Source of the DNA: Desulfovibrio sp. A2
GTDB taxonomy: Bacteria > Desulfobacterota > Desulfovibrionia > Desulfovibrionales > Desulfovibrionaceae
Assembly (NCBI RefSeq): GCF_000226255.1
Contig: NZ_AGFG01000040.1
Location: 1-46,181, forward strand
DNA length: 46,181 nt
Direction: 5' to 3'
In this document: positions 28,125 to 36,909 of the stretch, in pieces
Numbering within the stretch: the stretch's first letter is position 1
Layout: every line of letters starts with the position of its first letter
The notes under the pieces: model-generated
Seen by the model: the letters and a program-made list of their open reading frames with translations, nothing else
Database searches by the model: none
What the model was told of the DNA's origin: nothing
Program-made: the position numbers and the translations under genes

Positions 28125-28158
28125 GACCACGCGCGATCTCGTTATGCCTCCGGCGGGT
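28098..28158 (+). repeat. family R element, head only (R1)
   Basis: This copy has the opening TTCTACGAAG and then CTCGTTATGCCTCCGGCGGG, but the three hairpins that normally follow are missing; another copy starts 29 bases later. It shares the CACGCCAGCC variant of the head with the copy at 34.66 kb. Confidence 0.75.
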
Positions 28159-28186
28159 GGGGAACGGCGGCGCGTCCTGTTGGACG

Positions 28187-28455
28187 CGGCTTCTACGAAG
28201 GCAGTCGCGCGCTGTTGAACACGCTCGATCTCGTTATGCCTCCGGCGGGCAAGGGGCCATTGAGCGATGGCCCCTTGCATCCCCGCGCTCCAGGGGGGCT
28301 GCGCCTCCCCTGGACCCCCAGCGTATCCTGCGCCGCATTCTGACGCCGGGCAGCTTCCCTGCGGCGCTGGCGCGCCTCGGGCGATCTGCCCGTCTGAATG
28401 CGATGCGCACAAGGCTCCCGATGCCTTGGCGTAGCTACGGTGCCCCTATCTCCCG
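28187..28455 (+). repeat. family R element, full copy (R2)
   Basis: After the head with CTCGTTATGCCTCCGGCGGG come three hairpins: 28250-28277 (11 bp, CAAGGGGCCAT and its complement), 28289-28314 (TCCAGGGG with CCCCTGGA), and a long one from 28335-28340 to 28396-28401 (GCATTC with GAATGC, inner GGGCAG with CTGCCC). A tail CGTAGCTACGGTGCC follows and recurs in inverted form at 28860. R2 faces R4. Confidence 0.8.
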
Positions 28456-28754
28456 CAGCCTTGGCTTCGCTTTCTGAGCCATTCCACCGACCTCGTTGCG
28501 ACGCGTGTCACGTTCCTTTGACCGGCGAGTCACGGCGTTAGATGCCACCCGTGCCGAATTCGTGCAGTAAAGAAAACCTGCCACTGTCGAAAGCATCACT
28601 CGTCTCGTTGAGGCGAGGGCAACCTGTGTGCGACGATACGCGTCCGCTGCCGAAGATCACCGCCGACGCCTGGCGAGGCGGAAGCTTCGGCGGCGGACGC
28701 GTGCCGCAAACAATGTGTGGAAAGGCCACACTCGCTCGGCCAGACCGGCGAGAG
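28456..28754. other. non-coding centre between inverted R elements
   Basis: These roughly 300 bases lie between R2 (plus) and R3/R4 (minus). They contain an 18-bp inverted repeat, 28638-28655 with 28685-28702 (one mismatch, 29-base loop), and a small hairpin TGTGG-AAAGG-CCACA near 28715. Short open frames here show no gene-like sequence. Confidence 0.5.
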
Positions 28755-28852
28755 CCTTGCGCACATGCGCATTCCGCCGGGCAGATCACCCGAAGGCGCC
28801 TTGCGCCGAAGGGAAGCTGCCCGGCACAGGAATGCGGTGCAAGATGAGCAGG
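28755..28852 (-). repeat. family R element, 3' hairpin only (R3)
   Basis: On the minus strand this is the third hairpin of the family alone: GCACCGCATTC ... GCCGGGCAG, GCTTCCC..., CTGCCCGGCGGAATGC, then GCGCAAGGCTC as in R2. It is a partial copy, placed next to the full copy R4 in the same orientation. Confidence 0.7.
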
Positions 28853-29170
28853 GATAGCGGCACCGTAGCTACGTCAGGACGTCGGGAGCGTTGCGCGCAT
28901 TGGCGTTCTCGTCGGCAGATCGCCCGGAGGCGCACACGCGCCGAAGGGAAGCTGACGACGGCAGGAACGCCGCGCATGAAAATCCGGGGTTCCAAGGACT
29001 TCAGCCGTTAGGCGAGCGTGAAACGCGAGTCTTACGGATGAAGATAGCAGAGCTGGCGGAGCCCCTGGAACGCGGGGGTGCAGGGGGCCATCGTTTCATG
29101 GCCCCCTGCCCGCCGGAGGCATAACGAGATCAAGCGTGTTCAACCGCGCGCGACCGCCTTCGTAGAGGCC
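28853..29170 (-). repeat. family R element, full copy with a loop insertion (R4)
   Basis: Read on the minus strand from 29170, the head TCTACGAAGGCGGTCGCGCG and the CTCGTTATGCCTCCGGCGGG tract match R2 closely. Hairpin 1 (29080-29109) is a perfect 12-bp stem GCAGGGGGCCAT. The second hairpin is split by about 55 foreign bases between CCAGGGGCTCCGCC and CCTTGGAACCCC. Hairpin 3 uses GGCGTTC with GAACGCC instead of GCATTC with GAATGC. Confidence 0.78.
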
Positions 29171-29399
29171 GCATCCAACAGTGCTGTGCTCCCCTCCCTT
29201 TCCGCTTCCGCAAAAAATACGACGGGAGCGAGAACGTTCGTCCTCGCCCCCGTCTGGAGACGCCTCTCCATCCCGAAGGACTATGGTGCCCGGAACCGTC
29301 CGGCCAGCGCGGAACCTTGCGCGGCAACGCCTCTCGCGTTTCCGCCGCCCTGCGCATCCGCGCTTCCGCGCTCCGCGCGCCTTCCCGGCCTACGGCCGG

Positions 29400-29891
29400 T
29401 CAGCGCTGTGCGCCAAACCTGCGGTCCCAGTCGAAATCTCGTCGCGTGACCACATCCTCCATGCGGCGGATGCGGCCTTCCAGCCGATCGAACTTCTCCT
29501 TCAGCCTACGCAGCGCCTCGGCCCGCGAGGACACGTAGCTGCCGTAGAAGTCACGCTCGCCCGCGTCGGCCGGTTGCAGCACCGGGCGCGGCTTCATCAC
29601 CAGCCCGGCCAGCACGTACAGCCCCACCACGGGCCAGAACCCGGTGAACACGGCGGCGGCGACGAACAGCGCGCGCACCATGAATACCGACATTCCGAAG
29701 TGTTGCGCAAGCCCTTTACAAACACCCATCAGCTTTCCGTCACGGGCGCGGTACAGGGTGCGGCGACCCGTGCCGGGCCACTCGCGCGCGGCATCCCAGC
29801 CCTCATCGGGGGCTGCTCCGCCCGTTTCGCACCGGCCCTCGCGGCCCGTTCCGCCACGCCCGGAGCAGCAGTGCCACCCCCCCCCGGCCAC
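29400..29891 (-). CDS. pspC: phage shock protein C (PspC domain), 5' end frame-disrupted
   Basis: The PspC domain covers about residues 44-100 of this frame (TLYRARDGKLMGVCKGLAQHFG, then a membrane segment); a C-terminal coiled-coil segment follows. PspC is a membrane sensor that controls PspA/PspF. The open frame begins at GTG 29891. A better start, ATG 29931 with GGGAGG upstream and 2 bases past the pspB stop, is one base out of frame: a run of nine G (complement of 29877-29885) must lose one G to join them. The gene may be phase-variable, or the base may be a sequencing error. Confidence 0.85.
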   Translation of the reverse strand: MAGGGWHCCSGRGGTGREGRCETGGAAPDEGWDAAREWPGTGRRTLYRARDGKLMGVCKGLAQHFGMSVFMVRALFVAAAVFTGFWPVVGLYVLAGLVMKPRPVLQPADAGERDFYGSYVSSRAEALRRLKEKFDRLEGRIRRMEDVVTRRDFDWDRRFGAQR

Positions 29892-29933
29892 GCCCGGAAC
29901 CCCGGTCGAACCTGTCGCCGAATCCGTTCATGG

Positions 29934-30254
29934 TCATTCCCTCCCCGATCCTCGCGGCGTTGCGCGCTCATCGGACCGCCCACGCCCCGCCGTGCCGTCG
30001 GGGTCGAGCAGCAGCGTTTCCAGCGCCTCCACCCGTTCCTCCATGCGGCCCATGGCCCGGTACATCTCCTGGATCATCCGGGCCTCGTCGTCGTGGGCCG
30101 GGGTGGCCCCCTCGCGGGTGCGCAGCAAGCGGTACAGGATGGCCAGCAGCAGCACGGCCACCAGCGCGGGCAGCACCATGAACCAGAACATCATGACCGG
30201 CCCCAATTGCGCCATGACGGCGAATAGTTCCTCGAACATGTACGGCTCATGCAT
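29934..30254 (-). CDS. pspB: phage shock protein B-like membrane protein
   Basis: This 106-residue protein has one N-terminal membrane segment (about residues 16-42) followed by a heptad-rich helix (MIQEMYRAMGRMEERVEALETLLLD), the PspB layout. PspB works with PspC to release PspF from PspA. Sequence identity to classical PspB is modest and the C-terminal tail is longer. The ATG at 30254 follows CAGAGG. It lies between pspA and pspC on one strand, which supports the call. Confidence 0.8.
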   Translation of the reverse strand: MHEPYMFEELFAVMAQLGPVMMFWFMVLPALVAVLLLAILYRLLRTREGATPAHDDEARMIQEMYRAMGRMEERVEALETLLLDPDGTAGRGRSDERATPRGSGRE

Positions 30255-30396
30255 GCGTGGCCTCTGACTGTAGGGCCGCCGTGCGCCGGGGCATGCGCCC
30301 TGGCGCGGGCGGCGGTATGGCGTACGCCCGGTTCCGGCAAGAGCGATGCCGCGCGGGCATCCAGCCTAGCCTCTGCAACCTGCGGGCGCAAGGCGG

Positions 30397-31137
30397 TTAC
30401 TCCGCAGTGCCGGAAACTTCACCGTGGCGCGGGGCGGCATTGCCCTTGCCGGAACCGGCCGCGCGCTCGTCCACACGGGTGCGCAGGGCGGCCAGTTCGC
30501 GCTCCAGTTCCTCGCGCGTTTCCATGTCCGCGAAGGCCGCATCCAGCCCATTGGGGCCGCCACGGCTGCCCGAGGGCATGCGCACGGCATCGGCCTCCGC
30601 CTCCATGTGTTCCACGCGGCGCTCCAGTTCCTCGAACCGGTGCATCACCTCCAGCGAGGCGGCGCGGCGCACGTCCTCGCGGGCCTGGCGGCGCACCCGG
30701 GCGTGCACGTGGCGCTGCACCAGCATGCGCTGCTTCTCGCGCGCGGCTGCCAGCTTTTCGTCCAGCACATCCATGTCGCCCTGCGTGCGGGCCACCAGCG
30801 CGTCGATCTCGTCCAGTTCGCGGCGCAGCGCGTCGGCGCGTTCGTTCTCGCGGCGGCGTTCCAGCAGCGCCTCGCGCGCAAGGTCTTCGCGGCCGGAGGT
30901 CACGGCCAGTTCGGCCCGGCGGTCCCAGCGGTCCACCTGGTCCAGCACGCCGTCCAGTTCGCGGCGCACCCGGCGAGCCTCGGCCATGCTGGCGGCGCAC
31001 CCGGCCTTCAGTTCCACCAGCGTTTCCTCCATTTCGCGGATCATCAGCCGGACCAGCTTTTCCGGGTCCTCGGCCTTGTCCAGCATGGCGCTGATGTTGG
31101 AACTGACGATGTCCTTGAATCGCGAAAAGATACCCAT
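30397..31137 (-). CDS. pspA: phage shock protein A
   Basis: This 246-residue protein of the PspA/IM30 family is nearly all coiled coil after the amphipathic N-terminal helix MGIFSRFKDIVSSN. It binds stressed inner membrane and, when free, inhibits PspF. The EDPEKLVRLMIREMEETLVEL segment is highly typical. ATG 31137 has GGAGGCGATC upstream. It is the first gene of pspA-pspB-pspC, driven by the sigma-54 promoter at 31181-31196, with pspF divergent. The C terminus is longer than in E. coli by about 20 low-complexity residues. Confidence 0.95.
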   Translation of the reverse strand: MGIFSRFKDIVSSNISAMLDKAEDPEKLVRLMIREMEETLVELKAGCAASMAEARRVRRELDGVLDQVDRWDRRAELAVTSGREDLAREALLERRRENERADALRRELDEIDALVARTQGDMDVLDEKLAAAREKQRMLVQRHVHARVRRQAREDVRRAASLEVMHRFEELERRVEHMEAEADAVRMPSGSRGGPNGLDAAFADMETREELERELAALRTRVDERAAGSGKGNAAPRHGEVSGTAE

Positions 31138-31180
31138 GATCGCCTCCTGCGGTGCGTCGTGCATTGGTGCCTGCGGGAAA

Positions 31181-31196
31181 AGCAGCAACCGTGCCA
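31181..31196 (-). promoter_or_regulatory. sigma-54 promoter of the pspABC operon
   Basis: On the minus strand the sequence TGGCACGGTTGCTGCT matches the -24/-12 consensus TGGCACGNNNNTTGCW in all fixed positions but one. The -12 GC lies about 45 bases before the pspA ATG, giving a leader of about 33 bases. PspF, the expected sigma-54 activator, is encoded divergently 115 bases away; activator sites should lie in 31197-31311. Confidence 0.85.
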
Positions 31197-31311
31197 GCCC
31201 GTCCGCAGGAGGCAACCATTAGCAATCACTGGGAATGACCTCAACACACCGGACGGCGCGCACCGCCCGCAAAACGCATTTACACCAATTACTGGCAAAA
31301 ATCACCAAAAT

Positions 31312-32565
<1,254 letters not shown>

Positions 32566-32639
32566 CCGACCGTAACCAGCTGGCACCACACCGCACCTCA
32601 CCGCATCGCGCACACACCGTCAGCACCACGAGGCACGCC

Positions 32640-34607
32640 ATGTCCCATCCCGATACCTCCGCCACCGTGTCCACCCGCAACATCTACCTCGAAACCCTGC
32701 CCATCGCGGAGGCCGTGGACCGCGCCCGCGCCGCGCTGGACCGCACGTCGCTGGTCCACGCCGAAACCGTAGGCTCGCACGAGGCCGCCGGACGGGTGCT
32801 GTCCGAAGCGGTGTACGCGCGCTATTCCTCGCCCACCATGCACAGCGCGGCCATGGACGGCATCGCCGTGCGCGCGGCCGACACCTTTGCCGCGCGCGAG
32901 GGCAGCCCCGTAACCCTGCGCCGGGGCGAAACCTACCACCCGGTCAACACCGGGCACCCCATGCCCGAAGGGTGCGACGCCGTGGTGATGATCGAGCACG
33001 TGGCCCAACTGGACGCGGACACCGTGGAAATCGAGGCCCCGGCCTTTCCGTGGCAGCACGTGCGGCGCATCGGCGAGGACATCGTGGCCACGGAACTGCT
33101 GTTCCCGCGCAACCACCGGCTGGCCGCCTGCGACGTGGGCGCGCTGCTCTCCGGCGGCATCTGGGAAGTGAAGGTTTGGGAACGGGTGCGCATGCGCATC
33201 ATCCCCACCGGCGACGAGGTGCTCGATTTCACCACCCGGCCGGAACCGGGCGCGGGGCAGGTGGTGGAGTCCAACTCGCAGGTGCTGGCGGCCATGGCCC
33301 GCGACATGGGCTGCGCGGTGGAGCGCATCCCCCCGGTGCCGGACAATCCGGAATCCCTGCGCGCGGCGCTGGCCCGCAGCCTGGACGACGGCATGCACGT
33401 CACCGTGCTGTGCGCGGGCTCGTCCGCCGGAAGCAAGGATTTCACCCGGCAGATCATCGAATCGGAAGGCCGGGTGCTGGTGCACGGCATCCAGGCCATG
33501 CCCGGCAAGCCTTCGCTGCTTGGCGAATGTCGCGGGCGGCTGGTGGTGGGTGCGCCCGGCTACCCCGTCAGCGCGGTGGTCTGCTTCGACGAGTTGGTGG
33601 CCCCGCTGGTGGCCTGGATGGGTCGCACCGTGCCCGCCGACCGCCCCTCCGCCGATGTGCACCTGACGCGCAAGGTGCCCTCCAAGCTGGGGGTGGAGGA
33701 ATTCGTGCGCCTGGCCGTGGGCCGCGTGGGCAACCGCCTGGTGGGCACGCCGCTGGGACGCGGCGCGGGCAACATCACCACCCTGTCGCGCGCCCAGGCC
33801 GTGGCCCGGGTGCCCGCCCTGTCCGAGGGCGCGGCCGAGCATGACGTGCTGCGCGCCCGGCTGACCGTGCCCGAGGCGGTGCTGGATTCCATCCTGGTCT
33901 GCGTGGGCAGCCACGACAACACCCTGGACCTGCTTGCCGACGAACTGATGGGCGGCGAGCGGCCGTTCCGGCTCGTCTCCACCCACGTGGGCAGCATGGG
34001 CGGCATCACCGCGCTGCGCGGCGGCTCGTGCCACTTCGCGGGGGCCCACCTGTTCGACCCGGAAACCGGCGACTTCAATTTCCCCTTCCTGGCCAAGTAC
34101 CTGCCCGACATAGAGGTGCGGGTGGTGAACCTGGCCATCCGTCACCAGGGCCTCATCGTGGGCAAGGGCAACCCCAAGCACATCACCGGGGTGGAAGACC
34201 TGGCGCGCGGCGACGTGCGGTTCATCAACCGCCAGCGCGGCGCGGGCACGCGTATCCTGCTCGACTGGCACCTGGGGCAGGCGGGCATCGCCCCCTCGCT
34301 GGTGCAGGGGTACGACAAGGAAGAGCACACCCACATGGCCGTGGCCGTGAACGTGCTGACCGGCGCGGCCGACTGCGGCCTGGGCATCCACGCCGCCGCG
34401 CGGGCGCTGGGGCTCGACTTCGTGCCGCTGGCGCGCGAACGGTACGACCTGGTCATCCCCGCCGTGCACATGGAGGATGCGCGGGTGCAGGCCGTGTTGG
34501 CGCTGCTGCGGGACGAACGGTTCCTGAAGCGCGTCGAGGCCATGGGCGGGTACGAGACGACGCTGTCCGGGCGGGTGATGGAGAAGGGGATGGGGTTGGA
34601 GGGGTAG
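32640..34607 (+). CDS. MoeA-like molybdopterin molybdenumtransferase fused to a PBP-like domain
   Basis: This 655-residue fusion has a MoeA part in residues 1-410 (SAAMDGIAVRA, EGCDAVVMIEHV, IPTGDEV, ESNSQVLAAM, CAGSSAGSKDFT, and VGAPGYPVSAVVCF), which inserts molybdenum or tungsten into molybdopterin. The C-terminal 230 residues resemble a periplasmic-binding/LysR effector domain, with THVGSMGGI, LFDPETG and FINRQRGAGTRILLDWHL. Such fusions occur in other anaerobes; the PBP domain may bind molybdate, tungstate or a cofactor precursor. ATG 32640 gives a good family N terminus. It follows pspF by 74 bases but is probably unrelated in function. Confidence 0.9.
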   Translation: MSHPDTSATVSTRNIYLETLPIAEAVDRARAALDRTSLVHAETVGSHEAAGRVLSEAVYARYSSPTMHSAAMDGIAVRAADTFAAREGSPVTLRRGETYHPVNTGHPMPEGCDAVVMIEHVAQLDADTVEIEAPAFPWQHVRRIGEDIVATELLFPRNHRLAACDVGALLSGGIWEVKVWERVRMRIIPTGDEVLDFTTRPEPGAGQVVESNSQVLAAMARDMGCAVERIPPVPDNPESLRAALARSLDDGMHVTVLCAGSSAGSKDFTRQIIESEGRVLVHGIQAMPGKPSLLGECRGRLVVGAPGYPVSAVVCFDELVAPLVAWMGRTVPADRPSADVHLTRKVPSKLGVEEFVRLAVGRVGNRLVGTPLGRGAGNITTLSRAQAVARVPALSEGAAEHDVLRARLTVPEAVLDSILVCVGSHDNTLDLLADELMGGERPFRLVSTHVGSMGGITALRGGSCHFAGAHLFDPETGDFNFPFLAKYLPDIEVRVVNLAIRHQGLIVGKGNPKHITGVEDLARGDVRFINRQRGAGTRILLDWHLGQAGIAPSLVQGYDKEEHTHMAVAVNVLTGAADCGLGIHAAARALGLDFVPLARERYDLVIPAVHMEDARVQAVLALLRDERFLKRVEAMGGYETTLSGRVMEKGMGLEG

Positions 34608-34661
34608 GCCTGACGCGCCCATGGGTGGAAGTGGAACGGCGTAGTGCCCCACTGGGCACGG

Positions 34662-34893
34662 CTTCTACGAAGACACGCCAGCCTTTCTGACTACGCCCGA
34701 TTTCGTTATGCCTCCGGCGGACAGGGGGTGTTGTAACGAACACCCCCTGTACCCCCGCGTTCCAGGGGCTCCGCCCCTTGGAACCCCGTGTCCTCATGCA
34801 CCGCATTCTTTCGCCGGTCAGCTTCCCTGCGGCGCACAGCGCCTTCGGGCGATCTGTCCTGCGGAATGCGTATGTGCGCGAAGCTCCCGCAGC
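34662..34893 (+). repeat. family R element, full copy (R5)
   Basis: The head CTTCTACGAAGACACGCCAGCC and TTCGTTATGCCTCCGGCGG tract are followed by hairpin 1 (34721-34750, perfect 12 bp, ACAGGGGGTGTT), hairpin 2 (34760-34783, TTCCAGGGGC with CCCCTTGGAA) and hairpin 3 (34802-34808 with 34864-34870). Hairpin 1 arms differ from R2 and R4 but pair fully. It lies after the MoeA-PBP gene, 100 bases from the Abi-like gene. Confidence 0.8.
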
Positions 34894-34995
34894 CAAGTCG
34901 GAGCATGGGTGCCTTTTACCCCCCCCGTTGCGACGCATGAAACTTCATAAACCAATATATCAACACGTTCCCTGCAATACGACATCGCTTCCCGA

Positions 34996-35670
34996 TTACT
35001 CTCCCATGCCTGACACTCCCGCATGAAATGGTCGTGACCCCGCCCCGTACACGACTGAAAATCTGTCTGTCAGCATTGCCACACGAAACAATGCGGGGCT
35101 GATCCAAAGAATCAACTGTAAAACCAAAGCATGCTGATCCTGTAAGTCTCTGAAATGCCAAACCGGTTCATGGTGAAATATCCTGTTCCTTAACATTCTG
35201 ATCCGGTTGAACGCATCGCTCAAAAACTCCCTGGTCCGGCTTCCCCTTTCGACCCCACGAAATGCATCCTTCATTAACACGGGTACGAGGCTCGGACGAT
35301 ACCGCCTATGCAACAGAGCCGTCCAGAAACCGAACTCAAGCTCTGCTACGATTTTTCCGGCACCATACCCCGCCGGAAGACCGATCTTATCCCGTGCCTT
35401 GCCCACCTGTGCCACCTGATACGCATCCAAGAGACCAGGTCTGTCAAACCAGAACTCCGAGCCGTACTTGGTCGCCAATGCCTCATGCATCGTATTGCGC
35501 AAGGCCACTTCAAGATGCTGAAGAGGTGCATAAAACGATGCGCTTAACTCGGTATTCCAAAGATACCTGAGCACTGCGTCAACATCAGTATCACCCGGGT
35601 ATCGACGATATGCCCGCAACCGCTCCTCAGAAAGCACCCCCTCAATGAATAGCGGAAATACCCCTTGCAA
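34996..35670 (-). CDS. Abi-like protein with a HEPN motif
   Basis: This protein of about 224 residues fits the Abi_2/AbiD-F family of abortive-infection proteins. It begins FPLFIEGVLSEERLRAYRR, has LRNTMHEAL, ELEFGFWTALLHRRY and the HEPN ribonuclease-type motif RNRIFHHE (R161, H166). HEPN proteins of this kind usually act as toxins or RNases that stop growth on phage infection; activity here is inferred. No ATG is in place; TTG 35670 has GGAGG 7 bases upstream, and the frame continues open to 35763. Base composition is clearly lower in GC than the neighbours. No antitoxin gene is adjacent. Confidence 0.78.
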   Translation of the reverse strand: MQGVFPLFIEGVLSEERLRAYRRYPGDTDVDAVLRYLWNTELSASFYAPLQHLEVALRNTMHEALATKYGSEFWFDRPGLLDAYQVAQVGKARDKIGLPAGYGAGKIVAELEFGFWTALLHRRYRPSLVPVLMKDAFRGVERGSRTREFLSDAFNRIRMLRNRIFHHEPVWHFRDLQDQHALVLQLILWISPALFRVAMLTDRFSVVYGAGSRPFHAGVSGMGE

Positions 35671-35762
35671 AGATATGCCTCCATGGTTAAGTATAAGGCG
35701 CAACGCTTGGGAGCAACCCCTCTTGGCCCTGTGCCGATGATGTCCCCAAGCTCTTGAAACCA

Positions 35763-35785
35763 AACCCCGCTTCGGCGGGGTTTTT
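35763..35785 (-). terminator. terminator after the EamA gene
   Basis: AAACCCCGC-TTCG-GCGGGGTTTTT forms a tight stem with a TTCG loop at 35763-35785. On the minus strand it ends the EamA gene (its stop is at 35785-35787) and separates it from the Abi-like gene downstream. The T5 run on the plus strand means it could act both ways. Confidence 0.82.
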
Positions 35786-36744
35786 CATTTACCCCGGCGT
35801 TGCAGCAGGTTGCCCGCCACGATGAGCACCAGCCCCGCCAGCGTGGTGGGCAATATCCGCTCGCCCAACAGCAGCGCAATGAACACCAGCGACAGAAACG
35901 GCGAAAAGAAGATCAGGTTGCCGATGCGCGCCGCCGACTCCGTCAGCCGCATGGCCTTCAGCCAGAACACGAAGGCAATGCCCATCTCGAACGCCCCCAC
36001 GTACGCGGCGGCGGCAAGCCCCGGCAGCAACTCCGCCCGGAACGGCAACGTCGAAAAAATGCACGTGGCCGCCAGCACCAGCGGCAGCCCCGCCGCGAAA
36101 TTGCAGAACAGCCCCAGCACCGGCTCCAGCGGGCTGCGCGCATTGCCTATCCAGTACAACGCCCAGATCACCGTGCTCACCAGCGCCAGCGCCACGCCCC
36201 CCACGTTGCCACCGGCCAGCGCGGCCACGTCGCCCCGCGTGGCGATGACCACCACCCCCGCATAGCTCACGGCCACGGCCAGCAACTCGCGCCGGGTCAC
36301 CCTGTGCCCCAGCAGCGGCACGGAAAGCAGCGTCAGGGTGATGGCCCAGGTGTAGTTCACCGGCTGGGCCACCTGCGCGGGCAGCAGGGCATACGCCTTG
36401 AACAGCACGATGTAGTAGACGAAGGGGTTCAGCACGCCCAGCAATCCGGCGCGCAGCAATTCGCGCCGGGGCACGGCGGCCAGTTCGCGGGCAAGGCCCC
36501 GCGCGCCGTGGCAACACAGCAGGATGGCGGCCAGCACCGCCAGCGAAACCCCTGTGGACACCAGCAGCAACTGCAACGGGTCCAACTGGCGCAGGGCCAG
36601 CTTGAAGGCCGTGGCCACCGTGGACCAGATGGCCACCGTGGCGATGCCGTAAAGATATGCCTTGTGCTGGTCGGTACGCGCTCCGGGGGGCATGCCGGAC
36701 GCCGTGGCGTCATCGCCCGCGGAACTGTCGCGAGGGGTGGTCAT
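35785..36744 (-). CDS. EamA/DMT-family transporter (first copy)
   Basis: This 319-residue inner-membrane protein has ten predicted membrane segments in two EamA repeats (about residues 30-155 and 175-315), with a short hydrophilic N terminus. The family exports amino acids, nucleotides or other small metabolites; the substrate here cannot be read. ATG 36744 follows AGGAGG. It is not close in sequence to the second EamA protein at 40.7 kb. Monocistronic, ending at the TTCG terminator. Confidence 0.9.
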   Translation of the reverse strand: MTTPRDSSAGDDATASGMPPGARTDQHKAYLYGIATVAIWSTVATAFKLALRQLDPLQLLLVSTGVSLAVLAAILLCCHGARGLARELAAVPRRELLRAGLLGVLNPFVYYIVLFKAYALLPAQVAQPVNYTWAITLTLLSVPLLGHRVTRRELLAVAVSYAGVVVIATRGDVAALAGGNVGGVALALVSTVIWALYWIGNARSPLEPVLGLFCNFAAGLPLVLAATCIFSTLPFRAELLPGLAAAAYVGAFEMGIAFVFWLKAMRLTESAARIGNLIFFSPFLSLVFIALLLGERILPTTLAGLVLIVAGNLLQRRGK

Positions 36745-36909
36745 GTACGCCTCCTGCCGGATGTACTAGCACCGCCGAGACGGCAACGCCAATGGTTGCG
36801 GCCCCCTGCGCCCGGTGCGGGACCGGATGCAATGGCCCGCACCTTTGCGCAAAGCGGATTCCTGCTGTATGATTTGTGGTAGTACGCACCGCAAGCACCG
36901 GAGATCGCC

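Noticed and set aside
28542..28847. 101-codon plus-strand open frame between the R elements
   Set aside because: It crosses the 18-bp inverted repeat and the R3 element, and its composition fits translated repeat DNA, not a protein.
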